This document shows, piece after piece, positions 1-6,025 of a stretch of DNA of 9,006 bases. A model generated the notes under the pieces. That model was given only the letters and a program-made list of their open reading frames with translations. It made no database searches and was not told the origin of the DNA. Source of the stretch: JBFKUL01 sp041635755 (GTDB taxonomy: Bacteria > Pseudomonadota > Gammaproteobacteria > Burkholderiales > SG8-39); NCBI GenBank assembly GCA_041635755.1, contig JBFKUL010000110.1, positions 1 through 9,006 of the forward strand, given 5' to 3'. The position numbers and the translations under genes are program-made. Numbering within the stretch: the first letter of the stretch is position 1; each line of letters begins with the position of its first letter.

Positions 1-648
1 CTCTGCTACAAGCTGATCATCGAGCCGCTGCGCGAGCATGAATCGGCGGTGCTGATCGCCACCATCGCGCTCGCGCTCGTCATCCAGGAGCTGATGCTGT
101 TCGGCTTCGGCGGGCATTTCCTCGGCATTCCCTCGACGCTCGATGGCGCGTTCAGCGTCGGCGGGGTGAGCGTCGCTTACCAGCGCGTGGTGATCATGGG
201 GGTCGCCGCGGCGATGCTCATCGCCACCTGGACCATGCTCTATCGAACGCGCCTGGGGCTCGCGATCCGCGCCACCGCGAACGATCTCGAGGTTGCCAGC
301 CTGATGGGCATGAACGTGCACCGCATCGCGCTCGCCACGGTGGCGTTCTCGGTGCTGCTCGCCGCGATCGCCGGGGTGGTCGTGGCGCCCGTGTACGTAG
401 TCGATCCGTTCATGTGGCTCGGACCGCTCGTGACCATGCTCGCCATTGTGGTGCTTGGCGGCCTGGGCAGCGTCAAGGGCAGCCTGATCGGTGCGTTCAT
501 CATCGGCTTCGTCGAGGCCATCACGGTGTTTGCACTGCCCGCCGGAGCGTTTCTGAAGGGCGCGGTCGCGCTGTCCATCATGGTGCTGGTGCTGTTCGTG
601 CGTCCCGAGGGCCTGTATGGCGTCGCCTTCGAGGAGGAGGAGCGCTGA
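1..648 (+). CDS. livH: LivH-type ABC transporter permease, 5' end missing
   Basis: Inner-membrane permease of a branched-chain amino-acid-type (HAAT family) ABC importer. The reading frame is open from base 1, so the gene begins outside the window; 215 C-terminal residues are visible (E. coli LivH has about 308). Seen: several hydrophobic membrane segments, and a cytoplasmic coupling (EAA-type) loop with the family pattern YRTRLGLAIRA...ASLMGMN, followed by a helix ending in AGVVVAP. A Gly-rich segment VVLGGLGSVKGSLIGA and the C-terminal VRPEGLYG are also typical of LivH. The protein ends in EEEER, and those codons form the ribosome binding site of the next gene. The stop overlaps the livM start (TGATG), so the two permeases are co-translated. 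The family is secure; the substrate is not, because LivH proteins also serve urea, amide, aromatic-acid and other importers. Confidence 0.92.
   Translation, partial: LCYKLIIEPLREHESAVLIATIALALVIQELMLFGFGGHFLGIPSTLDGAFSVGGVSVAYQRVVIMGVAAAMLIATWTMLYRTRLGLAIRATANDLEVASLMGMNVHRIALATVAFSVLLAAIAGVVVAPVYVVDPFMWLGPLVTMLAIVVLGGLGSVKGSLIGAFIIGFVEAITVFALPAGAFLKGAVALSIMVLVLFVRPEGLYGVAFEEEER
631..640 (+). promoter_or_regulatory. Ribosome binding site of livM inside the livH coding end
   Basis: GAGGAGGAGG lies 7 bases before the livM ATG at 648 and is a very strong Shine-Dalgarno match. The same bases encode the terminal glutamates of LivH. Together with the TGATG stop/start overlap this fixes the livM start and implies translational coupling. 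Confidence 0.8.
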
Positions 649-1724
649 TGTACTGGTTGCGGCGACTCTGGTCGGAGCTGCGCAACGAGGTCTTCGTCCT
701 GCCGTCGCGCATGCTGGTGCTGGCGTGGGCGTTGGGCCTGCTCGCGCTGCCGGCGGTCTATGCCGACCCATACGTGATGCGCATCCTCACGCTCACCTGC
801 CTGTACGCGATCTTCGCCGCGAGCTGGGATCTGCTCGCCGGCTATTCGGGGCAGGTGAACTTCGGCCATGCGCTTTTCTTCGGTGCCGGCGGCTACGCCT
901 CCTCGATGCTGTCGCTCAAGCTCGGCGTGTCGCCGTGGCTCACGATCTGGGTCGGCGCCGCGGTCGCCACGCTGCTCGGCCTCGGCGTCGGCTACATCTG
1001 CCTGCGGCTTCGCGGCGCCTATCTGTCGCTTGCCACGCTCGCCTTTCCGCTCATCGCGGTCGGGCTGCTGCTCGCATTCCCCGGCTTCTCCGGCGGCGAG
1101 CTGGGCATGTTCGGCGTGTCGCGGCTGACCAACAACCTGATCGGCAATTACTACATCGCAGTGATCGCGATGCTCGTCCTGGTCTTCGGCATGTGGCTGA
1201 TCGCCGATTCCAAGTTCGGCCTGGTGCTGCACGCGATTCGCGACGACGAGCTGGCCGCGCGCGCCTCCGGCATCAACACGCCGCGCTACAAGCTGACGGT
1301 GTTCGCGATCGCCGCGTTCGCCGCCGGGGTCGCCGGGGCGCTGCTCGCGCACTATCTGAGGATTGCCGCGCCGTTCCTGCTCGAGACCGCGCTCTCGTTC
1401 CAGGTCGTGATCTGGGGCATCTTCGGCGGCGTGGCGACGATCTACGGTCCGGTGGCTGCGGTGTTCGTCCTGTTCCCGCTGATCGAGTGGTTCGGCGGCT
1501 TCCAGGGCTTCGGCGAGCGGCGCCTGCTGTTCTTCGCCGTGATCGTGCTGCTTGTGCTGCTGTTCATGCCACGTGGCCTGGTGCCCTGGGTACGCGACAA
1601 GGTCGAAACCCTGTGTCCGCGCTGCAAGCAGCGCAATCCCGGGTGGCGCTCGGTCTGCCGCCTGTGCGAGGCGCCGCTCTCGGCGACCGATCGGCCGCGC
1701 TCCACCGCGCCGCGCAAGGCCTGA
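648..1724 (+). CDS. livM: LivM-type ABC transporter permease with C-terminal zinc-ribbon-like tail
   Basis: Second inner-membrane permease of the HAAT-type importer, pairing with LivH. 358 residues from the ATG that overlaps the livH stop; a longer open frame upstream overlaps livH and is not used. Seen: hydrophobic segments from about residue 22 to 308; the LivM hallmark GYSGQVNFGHALFFGAGGY at 65-83; the coupling loop FGLVLHAIRDDELAARASGIN region at 190-210; and the end of the membrane domain at LLFMPRGLVP (304-313). Unusual: after the usual end the protein carries about 45 extra cytoplasmic residues containing C323-x2-C326-x10-C337-x2-C340, with N330-P331 and a final EAPL. That spacing and the N-P pair match small zinc-ribbon or RanBP2-like fingers. 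The permease call is firm. The zinc-ribbon reading rests on the motif only, and its role is unknown. Confidence 0.93.
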   Translation: MYWLRRLWSELRNEVFVLPSRMLVLAWALGLLALPAVYADPYVMRILTLTCLYAIFAASWDLLAGYSGQVNFGHALFFGAGGYASSMLSLKLGVSPWLTIWVGAAVATLLGLGVGYICLRLRGAYLSLATLAFPLIAVGLLLAFPGFSGGELGMFGVSRLTNNLIGNYYIAVIAMLVLVFGMWLIADSKFGLVLHAIRDDELAARASGINTPRYKLTVFAIAAFAAGVAGALLAHYLRIAAPFLLETALSFQVVIWGIFGGVATIYGPVAAVFVLFPLIEWFGGFQGFGERRLLFFAVIVLLVLLFMPRGLVPWVRDKVETLCPRCKQRNPGWRSVCRLCEAPLSATDRPRSTAPRKA

Positions 1725-1746
1725 CCCGCGCGGCGCCCGTGCGCGC

Positions 1747-2499
1747 CTACACCATTCCGAGGTAGCAGGCGCGCAGCGACTCGTCGTCCATCAGCTTCGC
1801 GCCAGTGCCTTCGCCCCAGACGCGGCCCTGCGACAGGACGTAGTTGCGATGCGCGAGGCGGAACACCTGGCCGACTTCCTGCTCCACCACCAGAACCGGA
1901 ATCGCCTCGGCGTGAATGCGCGAGATGGTGGCGAACACCTCCTCGCGAATCTTTGGCGCAAGCCCGATCGAAGGCTCGTCGATCGCCAGCAGCTTCGCTT
2001 CGAACATGAGCGATCGGCCCATCGCGAGCATCTGCTGCTCGCCACCGGAAAGCGTTCCGGCGATCTGGTCCTTGCGCTCAGCGAGGCGCGGAAAGAGCGT
2101 ATAGCAGCGCTCCAGGCGCCGGCGGGTCTGCGCCGCGTCCCTTGAAAGATGGGCACCCGCCATCAGGTTGTCCAGGACGCTGAGCTCGCGGAAGGGCCGC
2201 TGCCGTCCGGGGCACAGCGCGAGCCCACGCATGCGGATCTCGTGCGGCGAGAGCATGTCGATGCGCTCGCCGGCGAACCACACGGATCCATCGAGCACGA
2301 TGTCGCCCTGGGTGCCGCGCTTCAACTTTTCCTCGAACCGGATCAAGCCGAAGATGGCGCGCAGCACCGTGGACTTGCCGGCGCCGTTCGGACCGACGAT
2401 GCCGACGAATTCGCCCTGGTCGACCGACAGCGATACGCCGTTCAGGATCACGGCCTTGTCGTAGCGCACGCCAAGGTCCCGCACTTCAAGCAGCGGCAT
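1747..2499 (-). CDS. livF: LivF-type ABC transporter ATP-binding protein
   Basis: Cytoplasmic ATPase that powers the importer together with LivG. 250 residues, slightly longer than E. coli LivF (about 237). Seen: Walker A GPNGAGKST at 36-44, ABC signature LSGGE at 150-154 followed by QQMLAMGRSL, Walker B LLAIDEP at 170-176, and VVEQE near 204-208, the LivF version of the H-loop, where Gln stands in place of His. SIGLAP after Walker B and the C-terminal CYLGMV are also LivF-like. Differences from E. coli LivF: an extra stretch around residues 55-80 and LCPGRQRPFREL (95-106) where VPEGRRVF is usual. The ATG lies 14 bases inside the livG end, so the two genes are translationally coupled. Its stop is 22 bp from the convergent livM stop, with no convincing terminator between them. 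Confidence 0.93.
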   Translation of the reverse strand: MPLLEVRDLGVRYDKAVILNGVSLSVDQGEFVGIVGPNGAGKSTVLRAIFGLIRFEEKLKRGTQGDIVLDGSVWFAGERIDMLSPHEIRMRGLALCPGRQRPFRELSVLDNLMAGAHLSRDAAQTRRRLERCYTLFPRLAERKDQIAGTLSGGEQQMLAMGRSLMFEAKLLAIDEPSIGLAPKIREEVFATISRIHAEAIPVLVVEQEVGQVFRLAHRNYVLSQGRVWGEGTGAKLMDDESLRACYLGMV

Positions 2500-3277
2500 G
2501 CTGTGCTCCGGCGGGCGCGCCGCTGCCGAGATAGGCCTCGATCACGTTCGGGTCCTTGACCACCTCCTCGGGCTTGCCGTCGGCGATCATCTCGCCGTGG
2601 TCGAGCACGATGACGCGATCGACGATCGACATCAGCTCCTTCAGCTTGTGCTCGATCATGAGCACGGCGGGCCCCTCGGAATGCAGTCGCCCGAAGCGCC
2701 CGCCCTTGTGCAGCCGCTTGATCGAATTCACCAGCAGCCCCGAGTCCACCGGCCCGATGCCACCCAGGGGCTCATCCAGCAGCAGCAGCTCGGGCTCCGC
2801 CGAGATCGCGCGCGCCACCTCGAGCCGCTTGAGCTCGCCCTGCGAAAGGCCGCTCGCCGATTCGAGCGCCAGCTCCGAGATGCCGACGAACTCGAGTGCA
2901 TCCAGCGCTCTCGCCTCGACGCGCTTGACCCACTCGCCGCGCGCCCTGGCGCGCGCCGCGAGCAACGGCACCATGACGTTGGCGATGATCGGCAGATGGC
3001 GGAACGGACGCATGTTCTGGAAGGTCCCGGCGATGCCGCGATTCACCACGTCCCAGGGCTTGAGATGCGTGACGTCTTCGCCGTTGAAGATGATGCGCCC
3101 CTCGTCGGGCCTGAGGATCCTGGTGATCAGGCGAAGCAGCGTCGTTTTGCCCGAGCCGTTTGGTCCGATCAGGCCGCAGATCTGGTCGCGGCGCAATTCG
3201 AAGCTGATGTTGTTGACCGCGACCAGCCCGCCAAAGCGCTTGGTCAGATGCTCGACGCGGAAGAACGGCTCGCTCAC
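2486..3277 (-). CDS. livG: LivG-type ABC transporter ATP-binding protein
   Basis: Cytoplasmic ATPase partner of LivF. The start chosen is the GTG at 3277, giving 263 residues beginning VSEPFFRVEHLTKRFGG, the usual LivG N-terminus; AAAAGG lies 9 bases upstream. The frame is open further upstream to 3451, but that part would overlap the divergent EAL gene and looks unlike any ABC protein. Seen: Walker A GPNGSGKTT at 38-46, Q-loop FQN with Q87, signature LSQGE at 144-148 with KRLEVARA, Walker B LLLLDEP at 164-170, His-loop IEH with H210, and C-terminal VIEAYLG. Odd: between Walker B and the H-loop there are about 8 more residues than in E. coli LivG (the KGGRFGRLHSEG region, 191-202), and the D-loop reads GGIGP rather than AGLNP. 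This points to a HAAT subgroup other than true leucine transporters. Confidence 0.92.
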   Translation of the reverse strand: MSEPFFRVEHLTKRFGGLVAVNNISFELRRDQICGLIGPNGSGKTTLLRLITRILRPDEGRIIFNGEDVTHLKPWDVVNRGIAGTFQNMRPFRHLPIIANVMVPLLAARARARGEWVKRVEARALDALEFVGISELALESASGLSQGELKRLEVARAISAEPELLLLDEPLGGIGPVDSGLLVNSIKRLHKGGRFGRLHSEGPAVLMIEHKLKELMSIVDRVIVLDHGEMIADGKPEEVVKDPNVIEAYLGSGAPAGAQHAAA

Positions 3278-3386
3278 GTGCAGACGCCTTTTATGGAGCT
3301 TTTTGTCAATTTGTCCTGCGCGAATCTTAGCGTAATTCCCATTCACGATACCGCTACAATGACCCGGCGCACGCCGCACTGAAATC
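3278..3386. promoter_or_regulatory. Divergent intergenic region between livG and the EAL gene, with a + strand -10 box
   Basis: This 109-bp gap is visibly AT-richer than its surroundings, as expected for a shared promoter region. On the + strand GCTACAAT at 3353-3360 contains TACAAT, one mismatch from the -10 consensus, and would start transcription near 3367, about 20 bases before the EAL gene ATG. No good -35 hexamer lies 16-18 bp upstream. On the - strand TAAGAT (3329 down to 3324) is a weak -10 candidate for livGF. A perfect TTGACA (3309 down to 3304) has no -10 at a usable distance. No operator palindrome was seen. Confidence 0.45.
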
Positions 3387-4214
3387 ATGGCAAGGCACGA
3401 TCGTCCCGACACCCCGCCGTCGCCTGGCGACGAGGATTTCCTGGCAAGCATGGATCGCGAGCTCAGCGGCTGGAGCGATCCGGCGGAGCGCTTGCGCCAG
3501 GCGCTCGCGAAGGACGAGTTCGAGCTCTACTGCCAGCCGATCCTCTCGCTTGCCGGCGCCGAGCGCTTTCCGATCGCCGAGCTGCTGGTGCGACTGCGCG
3601 AAGAGGAGGCGGCGCTTCTGCCGCCCGGTGAATTCCTGCCCGTTTTCGAGCACTACGGAATGATGCCGGCGCTCGATCGTTGGATCGTGCGCTCGGCGCT
3701 GCAGCGTCTGGCACGCGGCTCGAAAATCGGCAACCTGAGCGTCAACATCGCCTCGCAATCGCTCGACGACGAAGCGTTCCCCGCGTTCGTCGCCGAGCAG
3801 CTGGGCAGCACGGGCGTGGCTGCGCGCGCGCTGATCTTTGAGATCGACGAAAGCGATGTGCTCGCACGCTTCGATGCGGTGGCGCGCTTCGGCGCGGGCG
3901 TGCGCAAGGCGGGTTGCCGGCTGCTGATCGACGGCTTCGGCCGGCGCTCGGTATCGTTCGCGCCGCTCAAGGCACTGCATGTCGATTTTGTCAAAGTGGA
4001 CGGCGTCATCGTGCGAAAGCTCGCGACGAGCGAGATCGCGCGCTCCAAGATGAATGCTGTGGTGCGCGTGGGCGAGGTGGTCGGGATCGGCGTGATCGGT
4101 GAGTGCGTCGAGGAGCAGGACGTGCTAGCGCGCCTCAAGGGCATGGGCGCCGGCTACGCGCAGGGGTTCAGCATCTACCAGCCGCACCCACTCGACGCGG
4201 TGGTCGGGCCCTAG
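3387..4214 (+). CDS. Stand-alone EAL-domain protein, cyclic-di-GMP phosphodiesterase-like, altered active site
   Basis: 275 residues forming one EAL domain after a short polar N-terminus of about 35 residues; no membrane segment, signal peptide, PAS or GGDEF domain. EAL proteins hydrolyse or sense cyclic-di-GMP in the cytoplasm. Seen in order: YCQPI (48-52), the EAL position as ELLVRL with E65, LSVN with N120, FEIDE with E152, LIDGFG with D182 but G183, FVKVDG with K203 and D205, GECVEE with E239, and GYAQGF with Q259. Ile or Leu after the first Glu is, to my knowledge, tolerated in related betaproteobacterial EAL proteins. The change of DDFG to DGFG removes a normally conserved acidic residue next to the metal site, so activity is uncertain. 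It could be a weak enzyme or a cyclic-di-GMP receptor. No strong Shine-Dalgarno precedes the ATG; M22 at 3450 is an alternative start. It lies between the livGF and ligase transcripts in its own transcription unit. Confidence 0.85.
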   Translation: MARHDRPDTPPSPGDEDFLASMDRELSGWSDPAERLRQALAKDEFELYCQPILSLAGAERFPIAELLVRLREEEAALLPPGEFLPVFEHYGMMPALDRWIVRSALQRLARGSKIGNLSVNIASQSLDDEAFPAFVAEQLGSTGVAARALIFEIDESDVLARFDAVARFGAGVRKAGCRLLIDGFGRRSVSFAPLKALHVDFVKVDGVIVRKLATSEIARSKMNAVVRVGEVVGIGVIGECVEEQDVLARLKGMGAGYAQGFSIYQPHPLDAVVGP

Positions 4215-4218
4215 CCAA

Positions 4219-4241
4219 GTCCTGCGCGCGTTGCGCAGGAC
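4219..4241. terminator. Perfect 9-bp hairpin between convergent genes, possible two-way terminator
   Basis: Arms GTCCTGCGC (4219-4227) and GCGCAGGAC (4233-4241) pair perfectly around the loop GCGTT. It sits in the 31-bp gap between the stops of the EAL gene (ends 4214) and the convergent ligase gene (ends 4246), the expected place for a bidirectional terminator. No T-run follows in either direction, so intrinsic termination is not certain; RNA-end protection or Rho-assisted ending are alternatives. Confidence 0.55.
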
Positions 4242-4245
4242 GTCG

Positions 4246-5955
4246 CTAAGCGCTGGCCGCCTCATCGCGCAGCTCGCGCCGCGATACCTTGCCGACATCG
4301 GTCTTGGGCAGCTCGCCGCGGAACTCGACGATGTGCGGAACCTTGTAGTCCGCAAGCTGCCCGCGGCAGTAGGCCTTGATCTCGTCCTCCGAAAGCTTGC
4401 CCCGTGCATCGCCCTGCAGCACCACGATCGCCTTGATACGCTGGCCGACCGAAGGATCGGGCACGCCGATCACGCCTGCGGCCTTGACCTGCGGATGGGC
4501 ATAAAGCACATCCTCGACGTCCTTGGCGAAGATTGAGTAGCCCTTGAACTTGATCAGGTCCTTCGAGCGGTCGTAGAAGAGGAAGTAACCCTCTTCATCC
4601 ATGCGCACGATGTCACCGGTTCGCATCCAGCGCCGGCCGTCGCGCTCGACGAAGACTTTGGACGTGTCCTCCGGGCGCTTCCAGTAGCCTGCCATCACGT
4701 TCGGTCCGCACAGCAACAGCTCCCCGGTTTCGCCTGCCGGCACGAATTCGAGCGTCTCGGGATTGACCACGGCGGCGAGCATGTTCGGCACCGGACAGCC
4801 GAAAGTGCCCGAACGCGGCCGATCGAGCGGGTTGACGTGGCTCGTGGCGCAGGTCTCCGACAGGCCGTAGCCTTCGATGATGTTCGAGCCCGTGCGCTTC
4901 GCCCAGCCCTTCATGGTGGATTCGTGCAGCGTGTCGGCGCCCGAGAGCACCAGCTTCAGGCGCCGCCAGTCGACCTTGTCGGTGTCCTTGTGATCCTTGA
5001 GGTACTCGTAGAGGGTCGGCACGCCGTAGAACACGGTCGCCTTGTAGCGCTCCATCGCGGCCAGGATCGCCTCGGTGTCGGGCGTCGTGAACAAGACCAG
5101 CAGGTTGCCCTGCGTCAGGCCGTTCAACATGATCACGACCTGCCCGTAAATGTGGAAGAACGGCAGGAAAGCGAGGATCACTTCCTTGCCCTGCTCGAAA
5201 CCCGGAAACGCGGCCTGCGCCCCGGTCTGCGCCGCGATCAGGTTGAAGTGCGTGAGCATGACGCCTTTGGGGTGCCCGGTGGTGCCGCCGGTGTAGGGCA
5301 GCGCGGCGATGTCGACTTTGGGATCGACGCTCACCTGAGGCGGCTTCGGCGTGTTGTTCTTGAGCAGCTCGGGCATCCAGTGCACGTTCGGCGAAGGCGG
5401 GATCCGCACGCTGCCCAGATTCACGTCGGAAAAAAGCCGCGCGAGCGGCCCCTTGCCGAGAAAGCGCTTGAGCGCCGGGAGGTACTCGCCAACGTTGGTC
5501 ACCACCACGAAATCGAGCGGCGCACCGCACTTGGCGACCTTCTCGTAGAGGATGTCCTGGCAGACGACGGCGCGGGCACCACTGTCCTCGAGCTGATAGC
5601 GCACTTCGTGACTGGTGTACACGGGACTGATCGGCGTCACGGTCGCGCCGCACTTCAGTACCGCGAAATAGGCGATGATGAATTGGGGGCTGTTCAGCAC
5701 GTAGAGCGCGACGCGGTCGCCCTTCTTCACGCCGAGCCCGGCGAGCGCGCAGGCGAAGCGGTCGGTCGCCTCGCGCAGCTCGCGGTAGCGGATCTCGCGG
5801 CCGTAGAACACCACCGCTGCGCGATCCGGGGCGCGCTCGGTGGCCTCGTCGAACATCTGGGTCACCGTCTTCATCGGTACTTCGACGCTTAGCGGGACAC
5901 CCTTCTGGTAGTGCTTTTGCCAAGGCCTGGCCAGATACTGCGCGATCGCGTCCAT
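4246..5955 (-). CDS. FadD-like AMP-forming acyl-CoA ligase (long-chain-fatty-acid--CoA ligase family)
   Basis: Adenylate-forming enzyme that activates a carboxylic acid with ATP and joins it to coenzyme A. 569 residues, a normal length for FadD. Seen: P-loop YTGGTTGHPKGV at 221-232, FLPFFHIYG at 263-271, YGLSET (A5) at 363-368, MAGYWKRPEDT at 421-431, RTGD (A7) at 445-448, the hinge DRSKDLIKFKG at 462-472, and the catalytic-lysine motif PKTDVGK ending at K556. All core motifs are intact, so it should be active. The N-terminus (PWQKHYQKGVP) resembles FadD proteins, so a medium- or long-chain fatty acid is the first guess; aromatic or terpenoid acids are possible. The start is supported by a perfect AGGAGG 5 bases upstream. 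The gene appears monocistronic, divergent from the hypothetical gene and convergent with the EAL gene. Nearness to an importer of the HAAT family suggests, but does not show, a shared substrate. Confidence 0.9.
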   Translation of the reverse strand: MDAIAQYLARPWQKHYQKGVPLSVEVPMKTVTQMFDEATERAPDRAAVVFYGREIRYRELREATDRFACALAGLGVKKGDRVALYVLNSPQFIIAYFAVLKCGATVTPISPVYTSHEVRYQLEDSGARAVVCQDILYEKVAKCGAPLDFVVVTNVGEYLPALKRFLGKGPLARLFSDVNLGSVRIPPSPNVHWMPELLKNNTPKPPQVSVDPKVDIAALPYTGGTTGHPKGVMLTHFNLIAAQTGAQAAFPGFEQGKEVILAFLPFFHIYGQVVIMLNGLTQGNLLVLFTTPDTEAILAAMERYKATVFYGVPTLYEYLKDHKDTDKVDWRRLKLVLSGADTLHESTMKGWAKRTGSNIIEGYGLSETCATSHVNPLDRPRSGTFGCPVPNMLAAVVNPETLEFVPAGETGELLLCGPNVMAGYWKRPEDTSKVFVERDGRRWMRTGDIVRMDEEGYFLFYDRSKDLIKFKGYSIFAKDVEDVLYAHPQVKAAGVIGVPDPSVGQRIKAIVVLQGDARGKLSEDEIKAYCRGQLADYKVPHIVEFRGELPKTDVGKVSRRELRDEAASA

Positions 5956-5960
5956 GAACG

Positions 5961-5966
5961 CCTCCT
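5961..5966 (-). promoter_or_regulatory. Ribosome binding site of the acyl-CoA ligase gene
   Basis: CCTCCT on the + strand reads AGGAGG on the - strand, a perfect anti-16S match 5 bases before the ATG at 5955. It decides the start. With the -10 box at 5979-5974 the leader would be only about a dozen bases, nearly all of it ribosome binding site. Confidence 0.75.
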
Positions 5967-5973
5967 CTGCGGG

Positions 5974-5981
5974 ATTCTAGC
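5974..5981 (-). promoter_or_regulatory. Putative -10 box (GCTAGAAT) for the acyl-CoA ligase gene
   Basis: On the - strand GCTAGAAT contains TAGAAT, one mismatch from TATAAT. It is placed so that transcription would begin about 7 bases later, just before the Shine-Dalgarno. The -35 position falls in GC-rich sequence with no TTGACA-like hexamer, so an activator or another sigma-core contact may be needed. It is the exact mirror of the box at 6011-6018. Confidence 0.5.
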
Positions 5982-6010
5982 CGCGATCCAACTGCGCGCG
6001 GGAGCCGGCC

Positions 6011-6018
6011 GCTAGAAT
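6011..6018 (+). promoter_or_regulatory. Putative -10 box (GCTAGAAT) for the hypothetical gene, implying a leaderless mRNA
   Basis: GCTAGAAT contains TAGAAT at 6013-6018. The ATG at 6026 lies 8 bases after the box, where transcription itself should begin, and no Shine-Dalgarno is present. This fits a leaderless transcript starting with the ATG. No -35 match is visible upstream. It forms an inverted pair with the box at 5974-5981, separated by 29 bp. Confidence 0.5.
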
Positions 6019-6025
6019 GGGTCCG

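Noticed and set aside
240..1352. 370-codon open frame on the - strand opposite livH and livM
   Set aside because: Arg/Asp/Gln-rich composition typical of the antisense of a high-GC membrane gene; no family motif and it lies wholly over two clear permeases.
1728..1746. GCGCG/CGCGC inverted repeat between the livM and livF stops
   Set aside because: Only 5 bp in a GC-rich stretch and no T-run; expected by chance, so not called a terminator.
3304..3309. Perfect TTGACA on the - strand upstream of livG
   Set aside because: The -10 position 17 bp downstream reads CGTCTG and lies against the start codon, so it cannot be a working -35 box for livG.
3278..3451. Upstream extension of LivG to a start at 3451
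   Set aside because: The extra 58 residues overlap the start of the divergent EAL gene, do not resemble ABC proteins, and the GTG at 3277 gives the usual N-terminus with a nearby AAAAGG.
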